DNA of 64,000 nucleotides from positions 480,928 to 544,927 of the forward strand of contig NZ_AZEC01000001.1 in assembly GCF_001435585.1 (NCBI RefSeq), read 5' to 3'. Source of the DNA: Schleiferilactobacillus perolens DSM 12744. Its GTDB lineage: Bacteria > Bacillota > Bacilli > Lactobacillales > Lactobacillaceae. This document shows positions 9,059-17,170 of the stretch, piece after piece (positions within the stretch are counted from its first letter, which is position 1; the number at the start of each line of letters is the position of its first letter). The position numbers and the translations under genes were made by a program. Under the pieces are notes generated by a model, which saw nothing but the letters and a program-made list of their open reading frames with translations, ran no database searches and was not told the DNA's origin.

Positions 9059-9725
9059 CTGGCTCACCCCCTGTGAGTTTGCCATCGGTGATGGTCATTA
9101 CCCGATCGGCTTGGGCCGCAATATCGGGATCGTGGGTGATCACCACTAGGGTTTGGCCGCGCTTGGTATTGGCTGCCCGCAACAGATCCATGATGTCTTG
9201 AGAGTTGCGCTGATCCAAATTACCAGTGGGTTCGTCGGCTAAGACAATCGCCGGGTGGTTAATAAGCGCGCGGCCAATGGCGACTCGCTGCTGCTGACCG
9301 CCGGAGAGTGTCGTCGGCAGGGCCGTGCGTTTGTCACTCAAGCCTAAAATCGCTAGTAGCTCGGTGATCTCTTTTTCAGGCACTTTTTGCCCATCCAAAT
9401 CAGCGGGCAGCGTGATGTTTTCTTCCACAGTGAGGGTCGGCAGTAAATTATAGAATTGATAAATCAGACCGACTTGGCGCCGGCGAAAAATGGCGAGTTG
9501 TGTCTCGTTCAGTTGAAAAACATTTGTATCGTATAAATGGACTGTGCCGCTGGTCGGTTTATCCACGCCGCCCAGCATGTGCAGCAGCGTGGATTTGCCT
9601 GAACCGGAGGGCCCGACGATCGCCACGAACTCCCCTGCTTCAATGGATAAATTAGCATGATCCAGTGCGGGCAGTTCTTCGGCGGAATACTGCTTGGTTA
9701 AATCGGTGGCTGTTAAGATCGACAT
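9045..9725 (-). CDS. ABC transporter ATP-binding protein (LolD/MacB type)
   Basis: A 226-residue ATPase that partners the FtsX-type permease downstream. Walker A GPSGSGKST (about 39-47), Q-loop, signature LSGGQQQR and Walker B IVLADEPTGNLD with the EPTGNLD ending typical of the MacB/LolD/BceA branch. The gene overlaps the permease start, so the two are translationally coupled. It follows the sensor kinase by 66 bases. The kinase plus ABC arrangement recalls systems that detect and resist cell-envelope antibiotics, but the ligand is unknown. Confidence 0.88.
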   Translation of the reverse strand: MSILTATDLTKQYSAEELPALDHANLSIEAGEFVAIVGPSGSGKSTLLHMLGGVDKPTSGTVHLYDTNVFQLNETQLAIFRRRQVGLIYQFYNLLPTLTVEENITLPADLDGQKVPEKEITELLAILGLSDKRTALPTTLSGGQQQRVAIGRALINHPAIVLADEPTGNLDQRNSQDIMDLLRAANTKRGQTLVVITHDPDIAAQADRVMTITDGKLTGGEPDGDH

Positions 9726-9791
9726 GATAAAGACCTCCCTCTCTACTGTCTTCAGGATATCAACTGAAAGTGACAGGGAAGTGACTGGTGA

Positions 9792-10808
9792 TTATTTGTA
9801 AAGAGAAAAAGTGAAGGTCACGCCTGCATCAGTATTGGCCACCTGCAGCCGGCCGTCGCTGGCCTGGGTAATGCCGGCCGCAATCGCCAGGCCAATGCCG
9901 ACGTTATGAGGATTACTCTGGGCGCCGCGGTAGAACCGCTCAAAGATGTGGGGCAAATCTGCCGCCGCAATGGCAGGGCCTTGATTGGTAATGGCCAGGG
10001 TGGTGACCAGAGGATTATCCGTCGTATTCACGGTCACTGTCGAATGGGCCGGAGCGTGTTCACTGGCATTTTTGAATACGTTCACCAAGGCTTCGCGGAA
10101 AAGTGCCGGGTTGACCCGCACGGTGAGCTGTTCTGGTACCTGCCAGTCAATGGCCAGATCTTTGGCGGAAATTAAAGGTAATAAAGGATTCAGCGCTGAT
10201 TTGAGTAGTTCATCCACGCTAATATTTTGTTTTTCCTGACTGAGGGTATGGGTATCGACTCGGGCCAACAGAATTAACTGTTCCACTAGCTGGGCTAAGC
10301 GGGCGTTTTGCCGCAGCAATTCTGCCTGGCTGGTTGATGCATTAGCCGGCGTCAACAGTTCACTCAGGTTTTCAATCGTGGCAATTGGTGTGCGCAACTG
10401 ATGGGCAATATGCGTAATGGCTTGGGTGAGGTGGTCCCGATCCCGCTGCAAATCTGCACGCAGACTCTCGGTTTGCCGGACATAGTGGAAGATTTGGTTA
10501 TTGAGTTGGGAAAAAAGGCCCTCGTCGTTCAGGGTAATGGCGTAATTTGCCCGACCATGGACGGCCGCATCCAATTGTGCGTTCGCCGCCGCCAGTCGCA
10601 ATCCGACTCGCCGGCTCCACCAGATGGCCCACCCCAGTAGCAAAACGGCGGCTAAAATCAGGATGGCCACCAGCACCCCAATGTGAACATTGGTCAACCA
10701 CCACAGCAGGGTGCTGCACAACGCCAAAAAGACCCACAAGCCGCCTGCCAAGATTATGGCACTGCGGGTCTCCGGTGCCCACCACCACCTACTTTTGTTC
10801 TTGCCCAT
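9792..10808 (-). CDS. Sensor histidine kinase
   Basis: A 338-residue kinase with two N-terminal membrane helices (about 17-37 and 42-63) separated by only a few residues, so there is almost no extracellular sensor domain. This resembles intramembrane-sensing kinases that rely on a partner ABC transporter. A linker leads to the H-box HIAHQLRTP with phospho-acceptor H136, followed by the N-box (NVFKNASEHAP) and G boxes (GIGLAIAAGI) of the ATP domain. Its start overlaps the end of the response-regulator gene by 20 bases. With the ABC genes downstream this is probably a detoxification module, by analogy. Confidence 0.88.
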   Translation of the reverse strand: MGKNKSRWWWAPETRSAIILAGGLWVFLALCSTLLWWLTNVHIGVLVAILILAAVLLLGWAIWWSRRVGLRLAAANAQLDAAVHGRANYAITLNDEGLFSQLNNQIFHYVRQTESLRADLQRDRDHLTQAITHIAHQLRTPIATIENLSELLTPANASTSQAELLRQNARLAQLVEQLILLARVDTHTLSQEKQNISVDELLKSALNPLLPLISAKDLAIDWQVPEQLTVRVNPALFREALVNVFKNASEHAPAHSTVTVNTTDNPLVTTLAITNQGPAIAAADLPHIFERFYRGAQSNPHNVGIGLAIAAGITQASDGRLQVANTDAGVTFTFSLYK

Positions 10809-11448
10809 TTAAAAAGTACCCCATTCCTCGGACAGTTTTGATCAATTGCGGCCGAGTTGGATCATCCTCCAACTTTTGCCGCAGCCGTTTGATTGTCACG
10901 GTGAGTGTATTATCTTCGACGAACGCATCTTGGCGGTCCCACACGGCGGCAAGGATTTGTTCGCGCGTCAAAATCGCATCCGGGTGGGCAAAAAGATAGG
11001 CCAGCAGCCGGTATTCGTTGGCACTTAAAGAGACCCGTTGACCGTAGCGAGTGACAGTGTTTGTCGCCGATGTCAAACTTACCCCGTGATAAGTGATGGC
11101 CGCTGGCGGCAGCAGCTTGGCGATGCGGGCCTGCAATACCCGCAGGCTGACCGGTTTAACGACGTAATCATCGGCCAGCGCTAATCCCTGCAGTACGGCA
11201 TTTTCACTATCATTGGCCGTCAGCACCAAAATTTTGCAAGTCAGCAACGGCCGCCAGTCCTTCAACCACGCTAGCCCGTCACCATCAGGCAGGGCCAGAT
11301 CCAGCAGTAATAGGGCGAAGTCGTGTGCTTGTACCGCCGCCGTGGCCGCCGCTAGGGTGCCCACGGCCGTGACTTTGGCTTGGCGTTGAAAGAAGGCCGC
11401 CAAGGTTTGCTGTAATACCGGTTCATCTTCCACGATTAAATAATGCAA
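10789..11448 (-). CDS. OmpR-family response regulator
   Basis: A 219-residue two-domain regulator. The receiver domain has the acidic pair E7-D8, phospho-acceptor D50 (LLLLDLALPDGDG), T77 and K98 (VVKP). The C-terminal part (about 125-215) is a winged-helix DNA-binding domain with the OmpR/PhoB pattern (LSANEYRLLAYLFAHPDAILTREQI, ending TVRGMGYFL). It is first in the operon with kinase, ATPase and permease and has its own promoter at 11490-11518. The targets probably include this operon. Confidence 0.92.
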   Translation of the reverse strand: MHYLIVEDEPVLQQTLAAFFQRQAKVTAVGTLAAATAAVQAHDFALLLLDLALPDGDGLAWLKDWRPLLTCKILVLTANDSENAVLQGLALADDYVVKPVSLRVLQARIAKLLPPAAITYHGVSLTSATNTVTRYGQRVSLSANEYRLLAYLFAHPDAILTREQILAAVWDRQDAFVEDNTLTVTIKRLRQKLEDDPTRPQLIKTVRGMGYFLNGQEQK

Positions 11449-11489
11449 AGCAGCGCTCCTTTCTCATAGGTAATAATCGCCCCTGATTA

Positions 11490-11518
11490 ACCATACAATT
11501 GCTGGAAAACGGTGTCAA
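11490..11518 (-). promoter_or_regulatory. Promoter of the two-component/ABC operon
   Basis: Minus-strand -35 TTGACA (11513-11518) and -10 TATGGT (11490-11495) separated by 17 bases, upstream of the response-regulator gene. An AGAAAGGAG ribosome-binding site precedes its ATG. Confidence 0.7.
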
Positions 11519-11532
11519 AAATGAGGCCTGGC

Positions 11533-11871
11533 TTATTCCCCGTGGGGCTTGCCCCGGGAAACGTGGTCCGCATGGGCCAACATTTCATTGATGATGTCCA
11601 AAATATGGGGATCGTCTAGCCGATAATAATTGGCCTTGCCCACGCGGTGAGCGCTCACCAATTGGTGCTTACGCAACTGGGCCAACTGGTGGGATGCCAC
11701 GGATTGTTCCAAGCCCAATAGATCGACCAGCTCGCTAACGTTTAACTCCTTTTGTTCCAGCGCAACTAACATTTGCAGTCGAGTGGGATGACTCAGCAAT
11801 CGAAAAATTCGCTCCGCTTCTTTGAGCTGGGCGGGTTTAATGAGAGTGACTGGTGGTTCGGTTTTGACCAT
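11533..11871 (-). CDS. ArsR/SmtB-family metal-sensing repressor
   Basis: A 112-residue ArsR-type winged-helix protein (core about 18-86: [14 protein letters not shown], then [16 protein letters not shown]). The C-terminal helix carries D87-x-H89 and H100-x-x-H103 with ten residues between the pairs, exactly the alpha-5 zinc/cobalt-type site known in CzrA and SmtB. There is no CadC-type N-terminal cysteine cluster. It diverges from the CadD-type exporter gene, and the palindrome between them (11902-11921) is the probable operator. Metal binding should release DNA and switch on export. It could sense Zn, Co or Cd. Confidence 0.88.
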   Translation of the reverse strand: MVKTEPPVTLIKPAQLKEAERIFRLLSHPTRLQMLVALEQKELNVSELVDLLGLEQSVASHQLAQLRKHQLVSAHRVGKANYYRLDDPHILDIINEMLAHADHVSRGKPHGE

Positions 11872-11885
11872 TGTGTTCTCCTTTC

Positions 11886-11921
11886 ATATGTTGTATCCTT
11901 CATATGTTGATGATAACATAT
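11886..11921. promoter_or_regulatory. Operator and cadD promoter between arsR-type and cadD genes
   Basis: ATATGTT (11902-11908), GATGAT, AACATAT (11915-11921) is a perfect inverted repeat like ArsR/SmtB operators. A third ATATGTT lies at 11886-11892. A plus-strand promoter, -35 TTGTAT (11891-11896) and -10 TAACAT (11914-11919) with 17 bases between, is covered by the palindrome, so bound repressor would block cadD. Confidence 0.75.
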
Positions 11922-11940
11922 CAGGAGAGGACATGCAGAT

Positions 11941-12549
11941 ATGATTAAGACCATTATAACGGGTGTGACTGCCTATATCTCGACTTCCATTGATTACCTG
12001 CTTATTTTGATGGTGGTGTTCGGCAGCACTCCGAAGAAGCAGCGCTGGCTGGTGTATTTTGGCGATTTATTGGGAACAAGTATTTTAGTCGGCACAAGTC
12101 TGCTCCTGGCCTTCGCGTTGGGGTTAGTGCCGGCCACTTGGTTACTAGGGCTCTTAGGTCTGATTCCTGTGGGAATGGGACTCAAGTTGCTGATTTGGGG
12201 CGATGACGATAGCGATAGTGAGGTGGATGACGCCTTGCGCAAGCACCGCAGTATTATTTTGAAAGTGGCGTTGATCACCGTCGTGACGTGCGGAGCAGAT
12301 AATATTGGGATCTATGTGCCGCTGTTTACGCAAATTGAACACAGCATCATCCCGGTGATTCTGGTCACCTTTATTGTGATGCTGACACTGTTTTGTCTCA
12401 GCGGTTACTTGATCAGTCGTATTCCCAAGGTGGCGGGTGTGCTGGAAAAATATGGCCGGTACGTGACTGCGGTGGTATACATTTTGATCGGGCTGGATGT
12501 CCTCTGGGATGGCGGCACTCTTCAGCACATCTTTTTCTCACAACATTAA
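11941..12549 (+). CDS. cadD: CadD-family cadmium/metal resistance transporter
   Basis: A 202-residue integral membrane protein of the CadD family (LysE-like fold), with about five or six membrane helices, a polar cytoplasmic loop rich in Asp (WGDDDSDSEVDDALRKH, near 85-100) and the family-typical TCGADNIGIYVPLF segment. Family members give low-level cadmium, and sometimes zinc, resistance, probably by export. AGGAGAGG precedes the ATG. It is regulated by the divergent ArsR-type sensor through the shared operator. Confidence 0.87.
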   Translation: MIKTIITGVTAYISTSIDYLLILMVVFGSTPKKQRWLVYFGDLLGTSILVGTSLLLAFALGLVPATWLLGLLGLIPVGMGLKLLIWGDDDSDSEVDDALRKHRSIILKVALITVVTCGADNIGIYVPLFTQIEHSIIPVILVTFIVMLTLFCLSGYLISRIPKVAGVLEKYGRYVTAVVYILIGLDVLWDGGTLQHIFFSQH

Positions 12550-12576
12550 GAAAGTTCGTCTTTTCCGGCCTTTTCC

Positions 12577-12606
12577 TTGCACTACCCCGGGTCAACTTGG
12601 TATGGT
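12577..12606 (+). promoter_or_regulatory. Possible promoter of the small ORF at 12625
   Basis: TTGCAC (12577-12582), an 18-base spacer, then TATGGT (12601-12606). The predicted leader is short but contains the GGAAGGA ribosome-binding site. Confidence 0.35.
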
Positions 12607-12624
12607 GGTATATGGAAGGAATTG

Positions 12625-12774
12625 ATGTCCATGACAAAATATGTATTTCGTAAAGCACCACGGGCCTCTGGGTTAACCGTTTACAAACAGGCAGTCGAGA
12701 AGCTGCATGCGCCTCAACAGTTTGCCAAGGAAATGGCTGCACTGGGTTTCCCAGAGTTTGAGAAAAACAAGTGA
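12625..12774 (+). CDS. Small basic protein of unknown function (49 residues)
   Basis: A short ORF encoding a Lys/Ala-rich soluble protein (starts MSMTKYVFRK, ends GFPEFEKNK). It is supported by a good GGAAGGA box four bases before ATG 12625 and by a strong intrinsic terminator 35 bases after the stop. An in-frame ATG at 12631 is a possible alternative start. It has no membrane segment and no motif I recognise. It lies downstream of cadD, but its own possible promoter suggests it is separate. Confidence 0.6.
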   Translation: MSMTKYVFRKAPRASGLTVYKQAVEKLHAPQQFAKEMAALGFPEFEKNK

Positions 12775-12804
12775 TGTGTTTACGGTATCAAAATCATAAG
12801 CACC

Positions 12805-12858
12805 AAAAAGAGCCTGACGTTTGACCGAAGTGGTCTGGACGTCAGGCTCATTTTTTTT
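12805..12858. terminator. Strong intrinsic terminator
   Basis: GAGCCTGACGT (12810-12820) pairs with ACGTCAGGCTC (12839-12849), with ACC/GGT inside, flanked by an A run and eight Ts. It serves the small ORF and possibly the convergent pyruvate oxidase transcript. Confidence 0.85.
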
Positions 12859-12866
12859 GCTCTACA

Positions 12867-12912
12867 GCCGTGCCAATGCTGCGCAATCTCCGATTGCTCC
12901 GCATTGGCACTA
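12867..12912 (-). repeat. Structured repeat, end-to-end deletion form (copy B)
   Basis: Only the two termini of the repeat family remain, joined as an inverted repeat: GTGCCAATGCTGCGCAATC, TCC, then GATTGCTCCGCATTGGCAC. The left arm matches one end and the right arm the other end of copies A, C and D, in the same orientation as copy C. All ~165 bp of interior are missing. Confidence 0.8.
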
Positions 12913-12962
12913 CTCGTATCAAGAAGCAAAATTTCACCGTAGGAGATTAAAACAAATTAAAT

Positions 12963-14825
12963 CTAGGGCTTCACGTTGTACTCTGCAAAGATTTCTGGCA
13001 GGCTCTTCAGGTTAGCACCGTCATAGGCTTTGAAGAATTCATGAACGTCGGTCAGGTGGTCCAAGGTATTATTGGCGTTGTAGGAGCTGCTAATCCCTTC
13101 GATCCATTCGCCATTCTCGTGTTTCAAGGTGAGTTCTTCCACGGGAATGCCGCGTTTATCAGTAATCTTAGCATCGATCAAGAACGGGCGGCCGGCTTTG
13201 GTGACTTCTAAAGCCTTGGCGAAGGCGGTGGGGAGTTCGCTGGATTTGCGCACTGTCACCGCTTCGACGCCCATTCCCCGGGAGATCATCGCAAAGTCCT
13301 GGTCGTCAATGAAAATCCCGCTGTGGTTCATGGGAATGTCGTCCTGTTCAGACTTGATGAAGTTCAAGCTGCCATTGGAGGTAATGATGTTGATGATCGG
13401 CAACTTATATTTGCGTTCGGTAATCAAGTCCTGCATAACCATGGAGAACGCGCCATCGCCGGCAATGTGGAAGACTTGGCGATCTGGATAAGCCAACTGA
13501 CCAGCCAAAGCACCAGGGACACCGGAACCCATGGAAGCAAACAAGGCGGAAATGACCCACTTGTTCTTTGGTGTTAGGTTCAAGTAACGGAAGCTGTTGA
13601 TGATGTTGTCGCCGACATCGATGGAGAAGACGGCGTCATCTTCCGCAATTTTATTGATTTCCCGGTACACCTGTTCAAATTCCAACGGTTCAGTTTCCCG
13701 ATTGGTCATATGATCCAAGTAAGCGCGCCAGTTCTTTTGATCTGCCACGGCCGCTTTGAAGAATGCAGTCGGGGCCACGGCTTCAGAGCGGGCCAGCATC
13801 ATGTCGACGAAGGCGCCGGCATCGGACCATACGCCCAGGTCCAAGTAATGGTGGCGGCCGAATTGCGATTCATCCACATCCACTTGGACAAACTTGAAGG
13901 GATGGGTGCGATAAATCAAGTTGGCAAACGGGAAGTCAGCACCGATAGCAATCACCAAATCAGACACAGCAAAGATTTCGTCTGCCGCCTTGGATGCCGC
14001 CCGGTTTAACGTACCCAGGTTGCCTTCGTAGTCGTCGGGAATCAAACCCTTGGCTAAGCCGGTGATGGCGATGGGCACCTGCAGTTTCTGGGATAATTCA
14101 ACGAGTTTTTTACCGTTATCGCGAATCCCCCGGCCCACATGAATAATGGGACGTTTGGCGGCTTTGATCATTTCTAAGACTGCGTCTACTTCCAAGTCGT
14201 TGGGTTGCGGTAATGGTCTTTCCTTGTGGTCAGTCGGGGACACAGAGCTGTATAGGTCGTCGGGAATCGGCACATAACCAAAGTCGTTGGGAATGACGAC
14301 CACAGAGACACCCTTGTTCTTGTAAGCTTCGCGGATAGCTTTATCCACCACATAGGGCAGACTTTCAGGCGTCATCACCAACCGGGCATAACTGGCCACA
14401 TCGGCAAAGATTGGATTTTCATCAAATTCTTGGAAATAATTGTAGTTCATGTTGGTTGAGGGCACTTGACCGATTAGGGCTAATACCGGGGCATGATCTT
14501 CCCGGGCATCGTACAGGCCAGTGAGCAGATTGGTGGCCCCAGGACCGGCAGAACCAAATGTCACTGCCACTTTACCGGTCAACTTGGCCTCAGCCGCCGC
14601 GGCTAGCGCACCGACTTGTTCATGCCGGATTTGGATGTATTGCATTCTTTCTTTTTCGATATCCAAGGCATTCATGGTGGAGTTGAAGGACCCCCCAGGA
14701 TAGCCATACATATGTTGGATCCCCCAAGCTTCCAACACCTTCAGCATGGCCACAGAAGCAGGTACTGTCTTCACCGGAGCGGCGGTTTGGCTGTTTGAAA
14801 CAGCGCTCGTAACTGTGTTTTTCAT
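12963..14825 (-). CDS. pox: Pyruvate oxidase
   Basis: TPP- and FAD-dependent oxidase converting pyruvate, phosphate and O2 to acetyl phosphate, CO2 and hydrogen peroxide. The 620-residue chain has the full three-domain plan. The N-terminal TPP-binding domain (YPGGSFNSTMNAL, catalytic Glu in RHEQVGALAAAAEAK) comes first, then the central FAD domain (about 215-375). The C-terminal TPP domain carries GDGAFSMVMQDL and a downstream Asn (TSNGSLNFIK) for the Mg-diphosphate site. The N-terminus is ~25 residues longer than in many homologues and Ser/Ala/Thr rich. The promoter carries a cre box over its -35, consistent with CcpA repression during rapid sugar use. It is probably monocistronic. Confidence 0.93.
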   Translation of the reverse strand: MKNTVTSAVSNSQTAAPVKTVPASVAMLKVLEAWGIQHMYGYPGGSFNSTMNALDIEKERMQYIQIRHEQVGALAAAAEAKLTGKVAVTFGSAGPGATNLLTGLYDAREDHAPVLALIGQVPSTNMNYNYFQEFDENPIFADVASYARLVMTPESLPYVVDKAIREAYKNKGVSVVVIPNDFGYVPIPDDLYSSVSPTDHKERPLPQPNDLEVDAVLEMIKAAKRPIIHVGRGIRDNGKKLVELSQKLQVPIAITGLAKGLIPDDYEGNLGTLNRAASKAADEIFAVSDLVIAIGADFPFANLIYRTHPFKFVQVDVDESQFGRHHYLDLGVWSDAGAFVDMMLARSEAVAPTAFFKAAVADQKNWRAYLDHMTNRETEPLEFEQVYREINKIAEDDAVFSIDVGDNIINSFRYLNLTPKNKWVISALFASMGSGVPGALAGQLAYPDRQVFHIAGDGAFSMVMQDLITERKYKLPIINIITSNGSLNFIKSEQDDIPMNHSGIFIDDQDFAMISRGMGVEAVTVRKSSELPTAFAKALEVTKAGRPFLIDAKITDKRGIPVEELTLKHENGEWIEGISSSYNANNTLDHLTDVHEFFKAYDGANLKSLPEIFAEYNVKP

Positions 14826-14880
14826 ATTCGTTAAACTCCTTTTTGTGATTGCATTCAGTGGTGCAATTTGCGGAATTAAG

Positions 14881-14906
14881 TTGTCTACAATCTTAATGTC
14901 TACAAT
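14881..14906. promoter_or_regulatory. Tandem operator-like repeat at the pox promoter
   Basis: TGTCTACAAT occurs at 14882-14891 and 14897-14906, 15 bases apart. The second copy overlaps the predicted -10 and the first covers the start region, as expected of a repressor site. I do not know the regulator. Confidence 0.45.
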
Positions 14907-14932
14907 TTATCACGAACCGAAAACGATTACAA
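14904..14932 (-). promoter_or_regulatory. pox promoter with overlapping cre box
   Basis: Minus-strand -35 TTGTAA (14927-14932) and -10 TAAATT (14904-14909) with a 17-base spacer. TGTAATCGTTTTCG (14918-14931) matches the cre consensus TGWAANCGNTNWCA at 13 of 14 positions and covers the -35. Confidence 0.7.
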
Positions 14933-14976
14933 GAGGAAAGTAAGCGTTTCTGTTCTAATTTTTGGTAAAAACTGTA

Positions 14977-15753
14977 TCAGCGAAAAAGGAAACGGGCAAT
15001 CTGCTGATCCACAATCGGGTTTTGATGCAGCGCACTATGATAGGCAGTAAAGGGCGAACCGTGAATCACGGACAGTTTGGCACTGGCAGCCAGGGGTTTG
15101 ACTTGGCGGACGAAATGCTGCACGGAGGCCAGTGATACTTGCCAGTCGCTGTTCATATTCCATATATCGCCACCAATGGCCAGCACTTGTAAGTCGCGGG
15201 GGGTGTCGGCAAAGTCACTGTCGTCCCGGGCGCCTCCGGAGGCAATATTCACGAATCGTTTGACTGCTGGCTGTTTGCCGGCCTGCCGGTGGGTGAGATA
15301 CCGAAAGGCCAAAAACCCGCCCATGGAATGCCCGACAAGGTTGACCTGATGAATACCATAATCTTGGTACAACCGCGTCATGATGGTATCCAATTGACCG
15401 ATCTGTTTCTCCGGGTTGCGGGCATCCGCAAAGATAATATTGATCAGCGGATTGCGCTGATTCAGACGTGCTTTTTGCGTCACCGTTAATCGGCCATTGC
15501 TGGCCACTTGAATGGTCATGGCGTCCGTGGCAATACCGTAGCGGTCAAAGCGTTGAATCATGGGTGAAAAGGTCCACGAGTTACTGTTGTATCCCGGAAT
15601 AAACACCGTCGCGACCCGCTCCTGGGGTACTTTGAGATGCCGCAATACGTTCAACTGATTTTGCCACCACAAGGTGCCGCTCACAGCCAGTATTCCTGTA
15701 ACGCCGGCCAGCCAACCCACCACTTTTGGCCAACGCCGTTTCTTTTTCTCCAC
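14977..15753 (-). CDS. Membrane-anchored alpha/beta hydrolase (DUF915-type)
   Basis: A 258-residue protein with a basic start and one membrane segment (about 11-30), then an extracellular alpha/beta-hydrolase domain. The nucleophile elbow GHSMGG (near residue 142) follows VNLVGH, and a FIPGYNSNSWTF segment forms the probable oxyanion region. The C-terminal SVIHGSPFTAYHSAL holds the candidate catalytic His. The family is common in lactobacilli and its substrates are unsettled (lipase or esterase-like). It starts with GTG at 15753 behind AAAAGGGGGT. It is probably a single-gene unit. Confidence 0.8.
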   Translation of the reverse strand: MEKKKRRWPKVVGWLAGVTGILAVSGTLWWQNQLNVLRHLKVPQERVATVFIPGYNSNSWTFSPMIQRFDRYGIATDAMTIQVASNGRLTVTQKARLNQRNPLINIIFADARNPEKQIGQLDTIMTRLYQDYGIHQVNLVGHSMGGFLAFRYLTHRQAGKQPAVKRFVNIASGGARDDSDFADTPRDLQVLAIGGDIWNMNSDWQVSLASVQHFVRQVKPLAASAKLSVIHGSPFTAYHSALHQNPIVDQQIARFLFR

Positions 15754-15823
15754 AAAAATACCCCCTTTTATTCTCTATTCTACGGTGTTCTCACCGGAAA
15801 AAGTGGCGGCATGCTCATGGGAG

Positions 15824-15857
15824 AAAAAAAGCAGCACCCAATTTGTTGGATGCTGCT
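15824..15857 (-). terminator. Terminator after the MupG-type gene
   Basis: GCAGCACCCAA and TTGGATGCTGC form a stem with one mismatch, followed on the minus strand by seven Ts, 12 bases after the stop of the 15869-16957 gene. Confidence 0.8.
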
Positions 15858-15868
15858 GGATACGGTGA

Positions 15869-16957
15869 TTACCGATCTTCAAACTTGAATTTACTCCAAG
15901 GCCGAATGTAATCTAAAAGACGGATTTCATGTTCATTGATACGACCGACCTTGTTCTTACGTGGATCGCTGTGGGGTTCCAAAACGATCTGTAATTCGTT
16001 CTTGTAATGACCAAAGTCATCGTTGCCGACCAACACATCGCCGCGTTGGAATTCTTCAGTGTTGTCGTGGGCCGGGTTGGGTTCGTCTTTATACGTGACC
16101 CGCGGCATCGTGGAACGAATGACCAGAGCGTTAATGTCCCCGCGTCGGAAGTGTTGCGGCTTTAAGACGATTTCCTTTTCGACAGCAGAAGCGGCCGGGA
16201 CGAAATCGATATCGAACTGTAATTGGTAACGGTTCGTTTCGCTCAATGCTTTCAATTCATCTTCGCTGGCATAGGCGTTACCAATCAGTACATCATCGAT
16301 CAAGCCTGTCGCAAATAATTGTTTGGCCTGGACAGAGATGGGCAGATGACGATCTTCTTCCAATGTCGGTAAACCGTCGTTGACGTTCCAAGGACCCATA
16401 TTGCCATGGGCACTGGAAACGAAAGCTGCTGTGTGAATGCCGTGTTTCTTAAACCGAGTCGTGGTCCGAGTAAAGAAGTCCATGGGCAGACCGGTACCCA
16501 CTTGCGGATAGAAGTTGTGGCAGCCAAAGATGTAAGGTTCGTTGGCTTGATAGCTGAGCACGTTATCCAGATAAGCCACATCGTTACTCATGTTCAGCTC
16601 GATGATTAAGCCGTAGGGGTTGTAAGACATCATGGCTTCTGTGGCGCCGTTGAAGCCTTCGTCCAACCGGACACCCGCAGCTCCTAAATCGGCAAAGAAC
16701 TTCAAATCAGAATAACTGATTCCAAATTTGTCGAAAATCCGGGGAGAAACATCCAATACAGTGGAATAGCCGAGCTTATTGCCATATGCAATAATCTTCT
16801 TGAACTTGGCCTTGGTCCCTTCAGGATCGTCGGCTTCCAGCATGGACATAAAGATCCGGGTGAAGCCATACTTGTGCCCTAAATCTAAATAACGGGCATC
16901 TTCTTCAAATTTGCTATGGTCGGGATAAATAGATAACCCGAGTTGACGAAAAGTCAT
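15869..16957 (-). CDS. MupG/DUF871-family glycosidase
   Basis: A 362-residue protein of the DUF871 family, an N-terminal TIM barrel (about 1-245) joined to a cyclophilin-like C-terminal domain. The characterised member MupG cleaves MurNAc-6-phosphate-GlcNAc inside the cell for peptidoglycan recycling. Visible family signatures are LGLSIYPDHS at the start, RIFMSMLE, GVRLDEGFNG, LIIELNMSN and FGCHNFYPQVGTGL. AGGAGGA precedes the ATG. No murQ, murP or murR homologue is adjacent, so the usual recycling context is missing and a related phospho-glycoside substrate is possible. Confidence 0.82.
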   Translation of the reverse strand: MTFRQLGLSIYPDHSKFEEDARYLDLGHKYGFTRIFMSMLEADDPEGTKAKFKKIIAYGNKLGYSTVLDVSPRIFDKFGISYSDLKFFADLGAAGVRLDEGFNGATEAMMSYNPYGLIIELNMSNDVAYLDNVLSYQANEPYIFGCHNFYPQVGTGLPMDFFTRTTTRFKKHGIHTAAFVSSAHGNMGPWNVNDGLPTLEEDRHLPISVQAKQLFATGLIDDVLIGNAYASEDELKALSETNRYQLQFDIDFVPAASAVEKEIVLKPQHFRRGDINALVIRSTMPRVTYKDEPNPAHDNTEEFQRGDVLVGNDDFGHYKNELQIVLEPHSDPRKNKVGRINEHEIRLLDYIRPWSKFKFEDR

Positions 16958-17025
16958 GACAGAAAATTCCTCCTCATAATTTTGCGGCCGGATTGATTGG
17001 CGGCCACAAATCTGAATGCACTTTC

Positions 17026-17055
17026 ATTGTAGCGACTTTGGACGGGAACGCGCAA
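17026..17055 (-). promoter_or_regulatory. Promoter of the MupG-type gene
   Basis: Minus-strand -35 TTGCGC (17050-17055) and -10 TACAAT (17026-17031), spacer 18. It lies back to back with the plus-strand promoter at 17086-17114. Confidence 0.55.
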
Positions 17056-17085
17056 GGGCAAACCATAATTTGATGGGCAAATATG

Positions 17086-17114
17086 TTGACGAAATGCGCG
17101 TCCTCACATATGCT
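17086..17114 (+). promoter_or_regulatory. Promoter of the small membrane protein gene at 17171
   Basis: -35 TTGACG (17086-17091) and -10 TATGCT (17109-17114) with a 17-base spacer, followed 44 bases later by a GGAGG ribosome-binding site. Confidence 0.65.
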
Positions 17115-17170
17115 GACGGCAGATTCAAAATGGCGATTCTGGGTGGAAAGAAAGTATGGAGGACAATACG

